A DNA stretch of 64,000 nt. Origin: Congregibacter variabilis (lineage in GTDB: Bacteria > Pseudomonadota > Gammaproteobacteria > Pseudomonadales > Halieaceae). The notes beneath the pieces are model-generated. The model had not been told where the DNA came from and did not search any database. It saw only the letters and a list, made by a program, of their open reading frames with translations. Location: the NCBI RefSeq assembly GCF_045689235.1, contig NZ_CP136864.1:434001-498000 (forward strand). The letters run 5' to 3'. Positions 1 to 7,321 of the stretch are shown piece after piece. Numbering within the stretch: the first letter of the stretch is position 1; each line of letters opens with the position of its first letter. Made by a program: the position numbers and the translations under genes.

Positions 1-1155
1 AAGGGACATGAAGATTTAGTACGCGAGCGTAGCGGTTTGGTTCTGGATCCCTATTTTAGTGCCAGCAAATTCAGGTGGCTGTTGCGAGAAGTGCCCGCTG
101 CGAAACGTGCGTTGAAGGCAGGTGCGCTCGCCGCGGGAACCGTGGATAGTTTTTTGCTCTGGCGCCTGACCTCGGGCGAGCAGCACGCTACCGATGTCAG
201 CAACGCAGCTCGAACTTCCTTGATGAACCTCAAGAACCTGCGCTGGGATCCAGAGCTGTTGCGTCTGTTTGAGGTGCCAGAAGGCATACTCCCTGAGATA
301 CGCCCGAGCAGTGGTGTGCTGGGGCACACCCGGGGGGTGCGTGGTCTTCCCGACGGAATTCCTATTGCAGGGATTGCGGGAGATCAGCAAGCGGCACTCT
401 TTGGCCAGGCTTGCTTCTCAGCGGGTGACGCAAAATGCACCTATGGCACCGGCTCATTTATCGTTATGAATACCGGCAGTGAGCGTATTCTCTCTAAATC
501 CGGATTGTTAACCACAATCGGCTGGCAATTGGACAAGCAAGATCCGGTGTATGCGCTGGAGGGGGGCGCTTTTGTCTGCGGCGCAGCGGTACAGTGGTTG
601 CGCGATGGATTGAAGCTCATCAAGCGTGCCCCTGATATTGAAGCCTTGGCTGCGAGTGTTCCAGATCATGGTGGGGTAGAGTTTGTTCCGGCACTGACGG
701 GGCTTGGTGCGCCGCATTGGGCGCCGGATGCGCGGGGTTTGATTACCGGGATTACCCGAGGCAGTGACCGTGGTCATATTGCCCGGGCAACTCTCGATGC
801 TATGGCCTTGCAGAACGTGGATATCCTGCGTTGTATGGAAGCGGACCTCGGTAAGCGTATGCGACCGTTGCGAGTTGATGGTGGCGCGGCGGCGAACGAT
901 CTCTTGATGCAGATTCAGGCCGACTATCTCGGCCGCAAGCTGGTACGTCCACGCATAACCGAGACAACTGTAGCCGGAGCGAGCTATCTCGCCGGAATCG
1001 GTGTGGGCTTGTGGAGTAATACGGCGCAGATTAAACGAATCTGGCAGCCGGAGCGGGAATTTAGTGTCGATATCTCGGCCGCGAAGCGTCGCCAAAGGAT
1101 GCAGAGCTGGCAGGCCGCCGTCGATCAAACTCTGGTCAAGGCAATCCCGGATTAA
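1..1155 (+). CDS. glpK: Glycerol kinase, 5'-truncated by the window edge
   Basis: The reading frame is open from base 1, so the gene begins upstream. About 384 C-terminal residues are visible, against roughly 500 for the family, so some 115 N-terminal residues with the first phosphate-binding motif are missing. The visible part starts inside the FGGY kinase N-domain (motif GLVLDPYFSASK, like GLVIDPYFSGTK of E. coli GlpK) and continues through GTVDSFLLWRLT, AGIAGDQQAALFGQ, the ATP-site motif KCTYGTGSF and the C-domain stretch RVDGGAAANDLLMQ. The enzyme phosphorylates glycerol to sn-glycerol 3-phosphate in the cytoplasm. No glpD or glpF lies downstream; the next gene, 28 bp away on the same strand, is a ureohydrolase. 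Confidence 0.93.
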   Translation, partial: KGHEDLVRERSGLVLDPYFSASKFRWLLREVPAAKRALKAGALAAGTVDSFLLWRLTSGEQHATDVSNAARTSLMNLKNLRWDPELLRLFEVPEGILPEIRPSSGVLGHTRGVRGLPDGIPIAGIAGDQQAALFGQACFSAGDAKCTYGTGSFIVMNTGSERILSKSGLLTTIGWQLDKQDPVYALEGGAFVCGAAVQWLRDGLKLIKRAPDIEALAASVPDHGGVEFVPALTGLGAPHWAPDARGLITGITRGSDRGHIARATLDAMALQNVDILRCMEADLGKRMRPLRVDGGAAANDLLMQIQADYLGRKLVRPRITETTVAGASYLAGIGVGLWSNTAQIKRIWQPEREFSVDISAAKRRQRMQSWQAAVDQTLVKAIPD

Positions 1156-1183
1156 AGCCAATCATCAAAGAAGCGAGTAGTGC

Positions 1184-2137
1184 GTGAGCGAATTTAATCA
1201 GCCCCTTTCCGGCAATGAAATGCCGCGCTTTGGTGGCATTGCGAGTATGTTCCGTCTTCCTGTGCAGTTGTCTGCAGAGGGGTTGGATGTTGCCATAGTT
1301 GGGGTGCCATTGGATTGCGGCACAAGCAACCGTGCGGGCTCGCGCTACGGTCCCCGGCAAATACGCGCAGAGTCAGTGTTGGTGCGTCCCTACGGCATGG
1401 CTACAAAAGCGGCGCCCTTTGATTCGTTTCAGGTTGCAGATACCGGTGACGTTGCTCTGAATACCTATAACCTCGAAAAATCCATAGGCATTATTGAGAG
1501 TCACTTTGACGGGGTCTTAGCCAGTGGCGCAAAAACATTGGCCATGGGCGGCGATCACACGATTACCTTGCCCATCCTGCGAGCGCAGGCAAAGGTTCAC
1601 GGACCTCTGGCGGTGGTACATGTAGATGCACACGCGGACATGAATGACCACATGTTTGGTGAGTCGATTACCCACGGCACGATTTTTCGTCGCGCTATTG
1701 AAGAGGGGCTCATCGATCCGACGAAAATGGTTCAGATCGGACTCAGAGCGACAGGCTACGCAGCCGATGATTTTGACTGGGCGCGGCAAAGGGGTGTACG
1801 AGTCGTCTCGGCGGAAGAGTGCTGGTACAAATCCCTTGATCCACTGATGGCCGAAGTGCGAGAACAAATTGGCAGCGATCACCCGGTGTATTTAAGCTTT
1901 GATATTGATGGGCTCGATCCATCAGTTGCGCCGGGCACTGGAACTCCGGAACCGGCTGGCCTGATGACCTCTCAGAGTCTGGAGATTATTCGCGGCGCGT
2001 TCGGCACGAACCTTGTGGGTGCTGATCTCGTTGAGGTTTCACCGCCCTATGACACAAGCGGAAACACGGCCTTGTTGGCCGCGAACCTGATGTTCGAAAT
2101 GCTATGTAGTTTCCCTGGTTGCCAGCGGCGGGACTGA
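1184..2137 (+). CDS. gbuA: Ureohydrolase, probably guanidinobutyrase (agmatinase family)
   Basis: This 317-residue arginase/agmatinase-family enzyme hydrolyses a guanidino compound to urea plus an amine. The binuclear Mn site is complete: GGDHT (His125), DAHAD (Asp148, His150, Asp152) and SFDIDGLDP (Asp240, Asp242). The N-terminal GNEMPRFGGIA and the APGTGTPE segment resemble Pseudomonas GbuA (4-guanidinobutyrase) more than SpeB, from memory of those proteins. The start is GTG at 1184. The facing gene is a succinate-semialdehyde dehydrogenase, which supports 4-guanidinobutyrate to GABA to succinate catabolism. Agmatinase or guanidinopropionase activity cannot be excluded from sequence alone. 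Confidence 0.85.
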   Translation: MSEFNQPLSGNEMPRFGGIASMFRLPVQLSAEGLDVAIVGVPLDCGTSNRAGSRYGPRQIRAESVLVRPYGMATKAAPFDSFQVADTGDVALNTYNLEKSIGIIESHFDGVLASGAKTLAMGGDHTITLPILRAQAKVHGPLAVVHVDAHADMNDHMFGESITHGTIFRRAIEEGLIDPTKMVQIGLRATGYAADDFDWARQRGVRVVSAEECWYKSLDPLMAEVREQIGSDHPVYLSFDIDGLDPSVAPGTGTPEPAGLMTSQSLEIIRGAFGTNLVGADLVEVSPPYDTSGNTALLAANLMFEMLCSFPGCQRRD

Positions 2138-2145
2138 GTCCCGCC
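2127..2145. terminator. Perfect 8-bp hairpin over the gbuA stop codon
   Basis: Arms GGCGGGAC and GTCCCGCC are separated by a TGA loop that is itself the gbuA stop codon. The element lies between convergent gbuA and gabD and could act on both transcripts. There is no T-run on either side, so intrinsic termination is uncertain; it may instead protect the 3' end. Confidence 0.4.
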
Positions 2146-2176
2146 ATGGCGCTAAATAGCTCCGCTAAGTCCTCGT

Positions 2177-3634
2177 TTACAGGCCTCCCATAAGCATGTA
2201 CTTGATTTCGACGTAGTCATCCATGCCATAGCGCGATCCCTCGCGTCCGGACCCCGATTCCTTGACACCACCAAAGGGCGCCATCTCGTTAGAAATAATG
2301 CCCTCATTAATCCCTACAATCCCGTATTCCAGCGCTTCCCCAACGCGCCAGACTCGCCCGATATCCCGAGTATAGAAGTAAGAAGCCAACCCAAATTCTG
2401 TGTCGTTTGCCATCGCGATGACTTCTTCTTCAGTGTCGAAGCGAATGATGGGGGCAACAGGGCCAAAAATTTCATTGCGGAACACGGCCATGGTGCTATC
2501 GACCTCGGTGAGTACCGTTGGCTGATAGAAACAGCCGCCTAATGCGTGCGGGGCACCGCCTAAGGCGACCTTGGCGCCACTGGCTACCGATGCCGCCACC
2601 AATTCGTGAACATCGCTCGCCGCTTTAGCGTTCACCAAGGGACCCAGCGCAACGCCATCCTGCATGCCGTCACCCACCGACAGTTCACCAGCTTTGGCTA
2701 CCAGCTTATCGACAAAGGCGTCATAGACGCTGCTTTGTACAAAAATTCGATTGGAACAGACACAGGTTTGCCCCGCATTACGGTATTTGGAGATCATGGC
2801 TCCGGCTACCGCGGAATCCAGATCTGCATCGTCAAAGACAATGAATGGTGCATTACCCCCGAGCTCCATGGATGTTTTCTTCATCGTATCCGCGCACTGA
2901 GCTTCCAGCACTTTGCCGATGGGGGTTGATCCGGTGAAGGTCAGCTTTCGCACTATGGGGTTGGCTGTAAGTTCGCCGCCGATTTCTCTCGCAGAGCCGG
3001 CAACAACGTTCAGAACTCCGGCGGGAATACCGGCGCGTTGTGCGAGTTCTGCCAGGGCTAGCGCGCAAAGCGGCGTTTCACTCGCCGGTTTAATCACGAT
3101 TGTGCATCCCGCTGCGAGAGCCGGGGCTGCTTTGCGCGTGATCATGGCAATGGGGAAGTTCCAGGGGGTGATCGCCGCTACGACTCCCACTGGTTGCTTT
3201 ATACACACGATACGCTTGTCTTCGCCAGGACCCGGTATTACGTCTCCATAGAGGCGCTTGGCTTCTTCGCCAAACCACTCTACGTAGGCGGCACCGTAGG
3301 CAACCTCACCTCGAGACTCAGCCAGTGGCTTGCCCTGTTCGGCTGTCATGAGAATGGCGAGATCTTCCTGGTGGGACATTATTAACTCGAACCACTTGCG
3401 CAAAATTTGGGCGCGGGTTTTTGCGGGTAAGCGCTTCCAGCTATCCATAGCGCTGCCCGCCGCCTCTATGGCACGGCGAGTTTCCCCGGCGCCGACGCTG
3501 GCAATGCTGACTATCTCAGCACCCGTCGCCGGATTCAGGATGGGTAAAGTTTTGCCGTCATCTGCAGCGACCCATTGTCCGTTTATGTAGGCCTCAGTGC
3601 GCAGAAGGGACATGTCCGATAGCGGAAGTGTCAT
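2177..3634 (-). CDS. gabD: NAD(P)-dependent succinate-semialdehyde dehydrogenase
   Basis: This 485-residue aldehyde dehydrogenase oxidises succinate semialdehyde to succinate, the last step of GABA degradation. Family landmarks are present: ITPWNFPIAM (about 155-164), the cofactor loop FTGSTPIGK (233-241), catalytic Glu257 in MELGG and catalytic Cys291 in AGQTCVCSNR. Length and motifs match GabD (about 482 residues). The ATG at 3634 has a strong ribosome site on the minus strand, AAGGAG seven bases upstream. It converges on the guanidinobutyrase gene, so the two probably serve one catabolic route. No GABA aminotransferase (gabT) is in the window. Confidence 0.93.
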   Translation of the reverse strand: MTLPLSDMSLLRTEAYINGQWVAADDGKTLPILNPATGAEIVSIASVGAGETRRAIEAAGSAMDSWKRLPAKTRAQILRKWFELIMSHQEDLAILMTAEQGKPLAESRGEVAYGAAYVEWFGEEAKRLYGDVIPGPGEDKRIVCIKQPVGVVAAITPWNFPIAMITRKAAPALAAGCTIVIKPASETPLCALALAELAQRAGIPAGVLNVVAGSAREIGGELTANPIVRKLTFTGSTPIGKVLEAQCADTMKKTSMELGGNAPFIVFDDADLDSAVAGAMISKYRNAGQTCVCSNRIFVQSSVYDAFVDKLVAKAGELSVGDGMQDGVALGPLVNAKAASDVHELVAASVASGAKVALGGAPHALGGCFYQPTVLTEVDSTMAVFRNEIFGPVAPIIRFDTEEEVIAMANDTEFGLASYFYTRDIGRVWRVGEALEYGIVGINEGIISNEMAPFGGVKESGSGREGSRYGMDDYVEIKYMLMGGL

Positions 3635-3758
3635 GCGTAACTCCTTTGTTGTTTCACGACTTCAGGTCGCGTACGTTACAAGGACCGGCGGCATTAGGAA
3701 ACGTTGCACGGTCTTTATTTTTAGGCTTTCACGACACAGGGCGCAGGAGGCAGTAAGC

Positions 3759-4124
3759 ATGACGGAGAAGGTCACGGGTATAGGCGGTTTGTTCTTTCGT
3801 GCGGACAGCTCAAAGGAGCTCGCCGTGTGGTACGAGAAGCATTTGGGCGTGTCTGTGGTTCCGAGCGATTATGAGCAGCAGCCCTGGATGCAGGAGTCAG
3901 GGCCTACGGTGTTCGCGCCATTTGACAAAGAAACAGACTATTTTGGTAATGCAAAAAAGGTCTGGATGATTAACTTCCGTGTCAGAGATCTCGACAAGAT
4001 GGTGGCACAGTTAGGCGATGCGGGTGTGGAGGTGAAAGTGGATCCTCAGCTATATCCCAACGGACGCTTTGCCAGACTGTACGACCCCGAGGGGAATCCT
4101 ATCGAGTTGTGGGAGCCGCAGTGA
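3759..4124 (+). CDS. VOC (glyoxalase/bleomycin-resistance fold) protein
   Basis: This 121-residue single-domain protein has paired beta-alpha-beta-beta-beta modules of the vicinal oxygen chelate superfamily: an N-terminal GIGGLFFRADSSKELAVWY segment, a second module starting near MINFRVRDLDKM, and the closing GNPIELWEP with the usual metal-ligand Glu. The frame is open further upstream, but ATG 3759 is preferred because AGGAGG ends 8 bases before it and the fold begins there. Substrate is unknown; family members act as glyoxalases, dioxygenases or resistance proteins. It is divergent from gabD and convergent with pspF. Confidence 0.8.
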   Translation: MTEKVTGIGGLFFRADSSKELAVWYEKHLGVSVVPSDYEQQPWMQESGPTVFAPFDKETDYFGNAKKVWMINFRVRDLDKMVAQLGDAGVEVKVDPQLYPNGRFARLYDPEGNPIELWEPQ

Positions 4125-4158
4125 TCTGTGGCGCTACTTTGGTCACTGTCGTGCGAAC

Positions 4159-5235
4159 TTAAGCCCGACCCCTTTTATTTGGCTGCAGCTGGTGTTTGCG
4201 CACCAGGCCGCGAAGCTGATCATAACTTAAGCCCAGTGCCTCCGCCGTTCTTCGCTGATTGAGCGCGTGTTGCTCCAGAGAGGCAATAAGTAGTGTTTTT
4301 TCATAAGCATCGACACTGTCACGAAGGCCTTGTGGATTCTCTGGTTCGTTGGATGAGGTTCGAGGCGTCGTATGGGCGGGATGCACATCGTTATGGATGG
4401 TGGCTTGCCCGTCCTTCTGTGGATCCGGTGCTGTGGCTGACGGTGAATGAGCGTCGCTCCAGGGGCTTTTAAAGGGGTCGATTACCAGTGTCGCCACAGC
4501 CGTCTCCGGGGCGCCCCAACGGTGTAGGGAGCGTTCCACGACATTCTTCAGCTCGCGCACGTTGCCGGGCCAGTGATATTCCCGCAGTTGCAGCAGTGCG
4601 GCTGGGGCAAATCCCGGGAACTGATCCCAGGTCAACTCTGCGCTCATCTGTACCGCAAAATGGCGTGCCAGAAGCATGACGTCATCGTCACGATGACGTA
4701 GTGCAGGCATGTGGACGACATCGAAGCTTAAGCGGTCGAGCAGGTCGGCACGGAATGTCTGCGTATCAGCCATGGATCGCAGGTCGGCGTTGGTAGAGCC
4801 GATAACCCTGACGTCCACGCGGAGTGTTCGTTGGCCGCCAACGCGCTCGTATTCTCCGTATTCTATGAGCCTCAAAAGCTTTTCCTGAAGGCGCGGGGAC
4901 ATGGTCCCTATCTCGTCAAGGAGTAAAGTTCCGCCTTCAGCACGCTCAAAGCGCCCCACATGCAAGCGCGAGGCACCCGTGAATGCGCCTACCTCGTGTC
5001 CGAAAAGCTCGCTTTCGAGCAGTGTCTCGGCCATCGCTGCACAGTTAACCTTTATAAAAGGCGCGTCCCAGCGACTGGACAGGAAGTGAAGTCGCTCCGC
5101 TGCGAGTTCTTTTCCTGTGCCGCGTTCACCTAATACAAGCACCGGTCGCTGGATTGTCGCGAGCTGCGAGAGGTGGTCTAACGCTGTTGTTAAAGCATTA
5201 GACTCCCCGAGCATATTGTCAGGCTGTCGATTCAT
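4159..5235 (-). CDS. pspF: PspF, sigma-54-dependent activator of the phage-shock operon
   Basis: This 358-residue bacterial enhancer-binding protein lacks an N-terminal receiver domain, as PspF does. The AAA+ domain begins almost at the N-terminus: Walker A GERGTGKE (36-43), the sigma-54 contact loop GAFTGA (83-88) and Walker B LLLDEIG (104-110). A low-complexity linker (about 250-300) leads to a Fis-type helix-turn-helix (NQRRTAEALGLSYDQLRGL). It is divergent from pspA with a 189-bp gap holding a sigma-54-like promoter. In E. coli, PspA holds PspF inactive until membrane stress. At 358 residues it is somewhat longer than E. coli PspF, mainly in the linker. Confidence 0.93.
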   Translation of the reverse strand: MNRQPDNMLGESNALTTALDHLSQLATIQRPVLVLGERGTGKELAAERLHFLSSRWDAPFIKVNCAAMAETLLESELFGHEVGAFTGASRLHVGRFERAEGGTLLLDEIGTMSPRLQEKLLRLIEYGEYERVGGQRTLRVDVRVIGSTNADLRSMADTQTFRADLLDRLSFDVVHMPALRHRDDDVMLLARHFAVQMSAELTWDQFPGFAPAALLQLREYHWPGNVRELKNVVERSLHRWGAPETAVATLVIDPFKSPWSDAHSPSATAPDPQKDGQATIHNDVHPAHTTPRTSSNEPENPQGLRDSVDAYEKTLLIASLEQHALNQRRTAEALGLSYDQLRGLVRKHQLQPNKRGRA

Positions 5236-5290
5236 TGGTTGATAATACTAATTGTGTGGTGGAATTAACCAGTTTAATGGGTTTATTTCG

Positions 5291-5328
5291 CCTAATATTT
5301 TGTCATTGACTTAATAATACACATTAGG
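5291..5328. promoter_or_regulatory. Candidate upstream activating sites for PspF (CCTAAT ... ATTAGG)
   Basis: CCTAAT (5291-5296) and its inverted copy ATTAGG (5323-5328) are spaced 32 bp start to start, about three helical turns. They fall roughly 70-107 bp upstream of the start site predicted from the sigma-54 promoter, where enhancer sites usually lie. The assignment to PspF is inference from position and symmetry. Confidence 0.3.
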
Positions 5329-5371
5329 ATTTTAAGTTAAATTACTGTTTTATAACTATTTAAGTTATTAC

Positions 5372-5386
5372 TGGCCCGTTAATTGG
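5372..5386 (+). promoter_or_regulatory. Sigma-54 (-24/-12) promoter of the psp operon
   Basis: TGGCCCGTTAATTGG has the GG dinucleotide at 5373-5374 and, exactly ten bases later, TTGG in place of the consensus TTGC. The expected start site is near 5398, about 27 bp before the first gene. A 17-bp imperfect palindrome (ATAACT, 5-base loop, AGTTAT; 5352-5368) lies just upstream. The divergent pspF gene makes a sigma-54 promoter expected here. The -12 GG instead of GC is a departure from consensus. Confidence 0.7.
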
Positions 5387-5424
5387 ATTGTTGTACATCA
5401 GTAAAACACAACAAGGAGTAACGC

Positions 5425-5622
5425 ATGGAACCCGACCGCTTAACGATTTATCTCGCGTTAGCAGTGGTTGCTTGCGGGATCGCTGCAGTGACCGGACCGT
5501 CACCTGCACTGATCACCTTATTTCAGGTCGTACTTGTTGTCGAAGCCGTTAACTTGATCTCAGCTCCGGGGGATGTATCGCACTCCCGGGTCGACAACCC
5601 AAGCAACTCGCAAGGAGAGTAA
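5425..5622 (+). CDS. Small two-helix membrane protein leading the psp operon, unknown
   Basis: This 65-residue protein is the first gene after the sigma-54 promoter. It has a good ribosome site (AAGGAG) 8 bases before ATG. Residues about 7-24 and 27-46 are hydrophobic, separated by a TGPSPA turn, so it should form a membrane hairpin. The last 19 residues (from APGDVSH) are polar. It ends 2 bp before pspA, whose ribosome site lies inside its last codons, implying coupled translation. I do not recognise it as PspB, PspC, PspD or PspG. Its position suggests a Psp accessory role, which is inference. Confidence 0.75.
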   Translation: MEPDRLTIYLALAVVACGIAAVTGPSPALITLFQVVLVVEAVNLISAPGDVSHSRVDNPSNSQGE

Positions 5623-5624
5623 CC

Positions 5625-6311
5625 ATGGGTATTTTTTCGCGAATGAGCGACATTATTAACTCGAACATCAGTGCATTGCTGGACCAGGCAGAGGATCCTG
5701 AAAAGCTGATTCGACTGATCATTCAGGAAATGGAAGATACGCTGGTAGAGGTTCGTAGCTCGTCGGCGAGAGTGCTTGCTGACCGTAAGGCTGCTACCCG
5801 GCGTGTGGAGCAATTACAGGTAGAAGCCGAGTCCTGGGAGCGCAAAGCCAAGCTTGCGATTAGTAAGGGGCGTGAGGACCTTGCCAGAGCCGCATTGCAG
5901 GAAAAGCGCGAGATCGAGGAAGAACTCGAAGCAGTCAGTACCGAGCTTGCAGCCACTGACGAGCATATTGCCCAGCTTAACGATGAAATAGGCAAGCTTC
6001 AGGCGAAGCTCAACGATGCTAAGGCCAAGAAAAAGGCATTGGTGATGCGTACGCAGACGGTAGAGTCGAGAATCAAGGTGAAGCGTCAGGTGAATCGCGA
6101 TGCCCTTGATCAGGCCTTTGGTCGCTTTGAGCATTTTGAGCGGCGTATGGATAATCTCGAAAGTCAGCTTGAAGTCATGGATATTGGTAAGGATGTAGCG
6201 CCATCCCTGGCGGCTGAAATCAACGCTCTGGAGCAAGATGAGAAAATCACGGCAGAGTTGGATCGCTTGAAAGCAGAATTGGGTGGCGGCGAGTCGTCTA
6301 AGGACGCCTGA
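5625..6311 (+). CDS. pspA: PspA, phage-shock membrane-maintenance protein
   Basis: This 228-residue PspA/IM30/Vipp1-family protein starts with the amphipathic helix MGIFSRMSDIINSNISALLDQAEDPEKLI and is then almost entirely helical coiled coil with alternating Glu/Lys/Arg. Length is close to E. coli PspA (222). PspA polymerises on stressed inner membrane and, in enterobacteria, inhibits PspF in the resting state. ATG 5625 has GGAGAG 5 bases upstream. It sits second in the operon behind the small membrane protein. Confidence 0.96.
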   Translation: MGIFSRMSDIINSNISALLDQAEDPEKLIRLIIQEMEDTLVEVRSSSARVLADRKAATRRVEQLQVEAESWERKAKLAISKGREDLARAALQEKREIEEELEAVSTELAATDEHIAQLNDEIGKLQAKLNDAKAKKKALVMRTQTVESRIKVKRQVNRDALDQAFGRFEHFERRMDNLESQLEVMDIGKDVAPSLAAEINALEQDEKITAELDRLKAELGGGESSKDA

Positions 6312-6320
6312 ACCCATTCC

Positions 6321-6351
6321 GCTCCCCGGTGCAATAGTGCACGATGGGAGC
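6321..6351 (+). other. Two-part hairpin in the pspA-pspB gap
   Basis: GCTCCC (6321-6326) pairs with GGGAGC (6346-6351), and inside it GTGCA (6329-6333) pairs with TGCAC (6338-6342) around an ATAG loop, with a CG/GAT internal bulge. It fills the 67-bp gap between pspA and pspB and has no T-run, so it may stabilise pspA mRNA or attenuate rather than terminate. Confidence 0.45.
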
Positions 6352-6378
6352 ATGATCTTCTGAGGCGGAGAGCCATAG

Positions 6379-6642
6379 ATGGAACTTTACGAATTACTTT
6401 TCGTGCCCACTATCCTGTTTATGACGATTGTTGCCCCGACGTGGATAGTGCTGCACTACCGAAGTCTTAACCGATCGAGTCGTGGCTTGAATGAAGAGGA
6501 TCGTGAGAACGTTGAACAGATTCTCGTCACTGTGGATCGTCTGACGGAGCGCATTGCGGCGCTGGAGTCGATCCTGGACTCTGATCACAGTGACTGGCGA
6601 GATCAGGAGAATCACAATAGTAGTACAAGGAGAAGCTCATGA
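6379..6642 (+). CDS. pspB: PspB, phage-shock envelope sensor
   Basis: This 87-residue protein has an N-terminal membrane helix (about 5-27, ending IVLHYRS), then a charged helical cytoplasmic region (NEEDRENVEQILVTVDRLTERIAALESIL) with the leucine-zipper pattern typical of PspB. E. coli PspB is 74 residues, and the extra residues here are a polar C-terminal tail. PspB and PspC relay envelope stress to the PspA-PspF complex. Its stop overlaps the pspC start (ATGA at 6639). Confidence 0.92.
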   Translation: MELYELLFVPTILFMTIVAPTWIVLHYRSLNRSSRGLNEEDRENVEQILVTVDRLTERIAALESILDSDHSDWRDQENHNSSTRRSS

Positions 6643-7208
6643 GCGACTATTCGGATGAAAGCCACCATCGACGTCGCAGCCGTCGCGGGCGTCGTCGCGG
6701 CAGCGAGCAATTTCGTTATTACCAGGAGCGCAAGCGTCATGGGTGGGGGATGGGTCTGTACCGTAACCGCCGCGATGGCAAAATCTGCGGAGTAGCCGCG
6801 GGAATTGCGGATTACTGGGATGTTGCCGATTGGGTGGTACGTTTGGTGTTTATCGGCGCGTTTCTGTTTACCGGCACCCTGGCAATCTGGGCCTATGTCG
6901 CAGCTTGCCTGATGCTTAGCCCACGACCTGATGACCGCAGTGGTCGTCGGCGCAGACGCGAGGCTGAGCAAGCGTCATCAGCAGCAGCGGCATCTGCAAA
7001 TGAGGAGGCCTTCGGTCCCGAGATGGAATATGACGAGCGCTTTCACGACTATCGCCCGAAGCGAATGTTTCGTTATAGCGATAGCGCAAGTATTCGTCTG
7101 GCGCGGGCCCGAGAGCGTCTGGATTCGGCACTTCGGCGGGTCGAGGACATGGAGACTTATGTGACATCCCGCCGCTATAAGCTCAACAAGGAGTTCTCGA
7201 AACTCTGA
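6639..7208 (+). CDS. pspC: PspC, phage-shock envelope sensor
   Basis: This 189-residue protein has a basic N-terminus (RRRSRRGRRRG), then the PspC domain: LYRNRRDGKICGVAAGIADYW followed by a membrane helix (about 66-86, VRLVFIGAFLFTGTLAIWAYV). The C-terminal region ends in a helical segment (ARARERLDSALRRVEDMETYV), as in other PspC proteins. It is longer than E. coli PspC (119) because of the basic head and a polar linker. Translation is coupled to pspB through the ATGA overlap. Confidence 0.92.
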   Translation: MSDYSDESHHRRRSRRGRRRGSEQFRYYQERKRHGWGMGLYRNRRDGKICGVAAGIADYWDVADWVVRLVFIGAFLFTGTLAIWAYVAACLMLSPRPDDRSGRRRRREAEQASSAAAASANEEAFGPEMEYDERFHDYRPKRMFRYSDSASIRLARARERLDSALRRVEDMETYVTSRRYKLNKEFSKL

Positions 7209-7321
7209 GTCCGCCATTGCGGCGGGGTTTGCCCCCGGGCCTCCTCGGAGTATCCTCTGCACCACGCGTAATTATGTAGCGATGAGCATCTGGGCTTGGC
7301 GCTGGGGAGGAGGTAGTGGGT

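Noticed and set aside
508..1161. Long minus-strand open frame inside glycerol kinase
   Set aside because: It is fully antisense to a recognised gene and has no domain or plausible composition.
7209..7240. GC-rich short stems after pspC considered as a terminator
   Set aside because: The stems are only 4-5 bp and not followed by a T-run.
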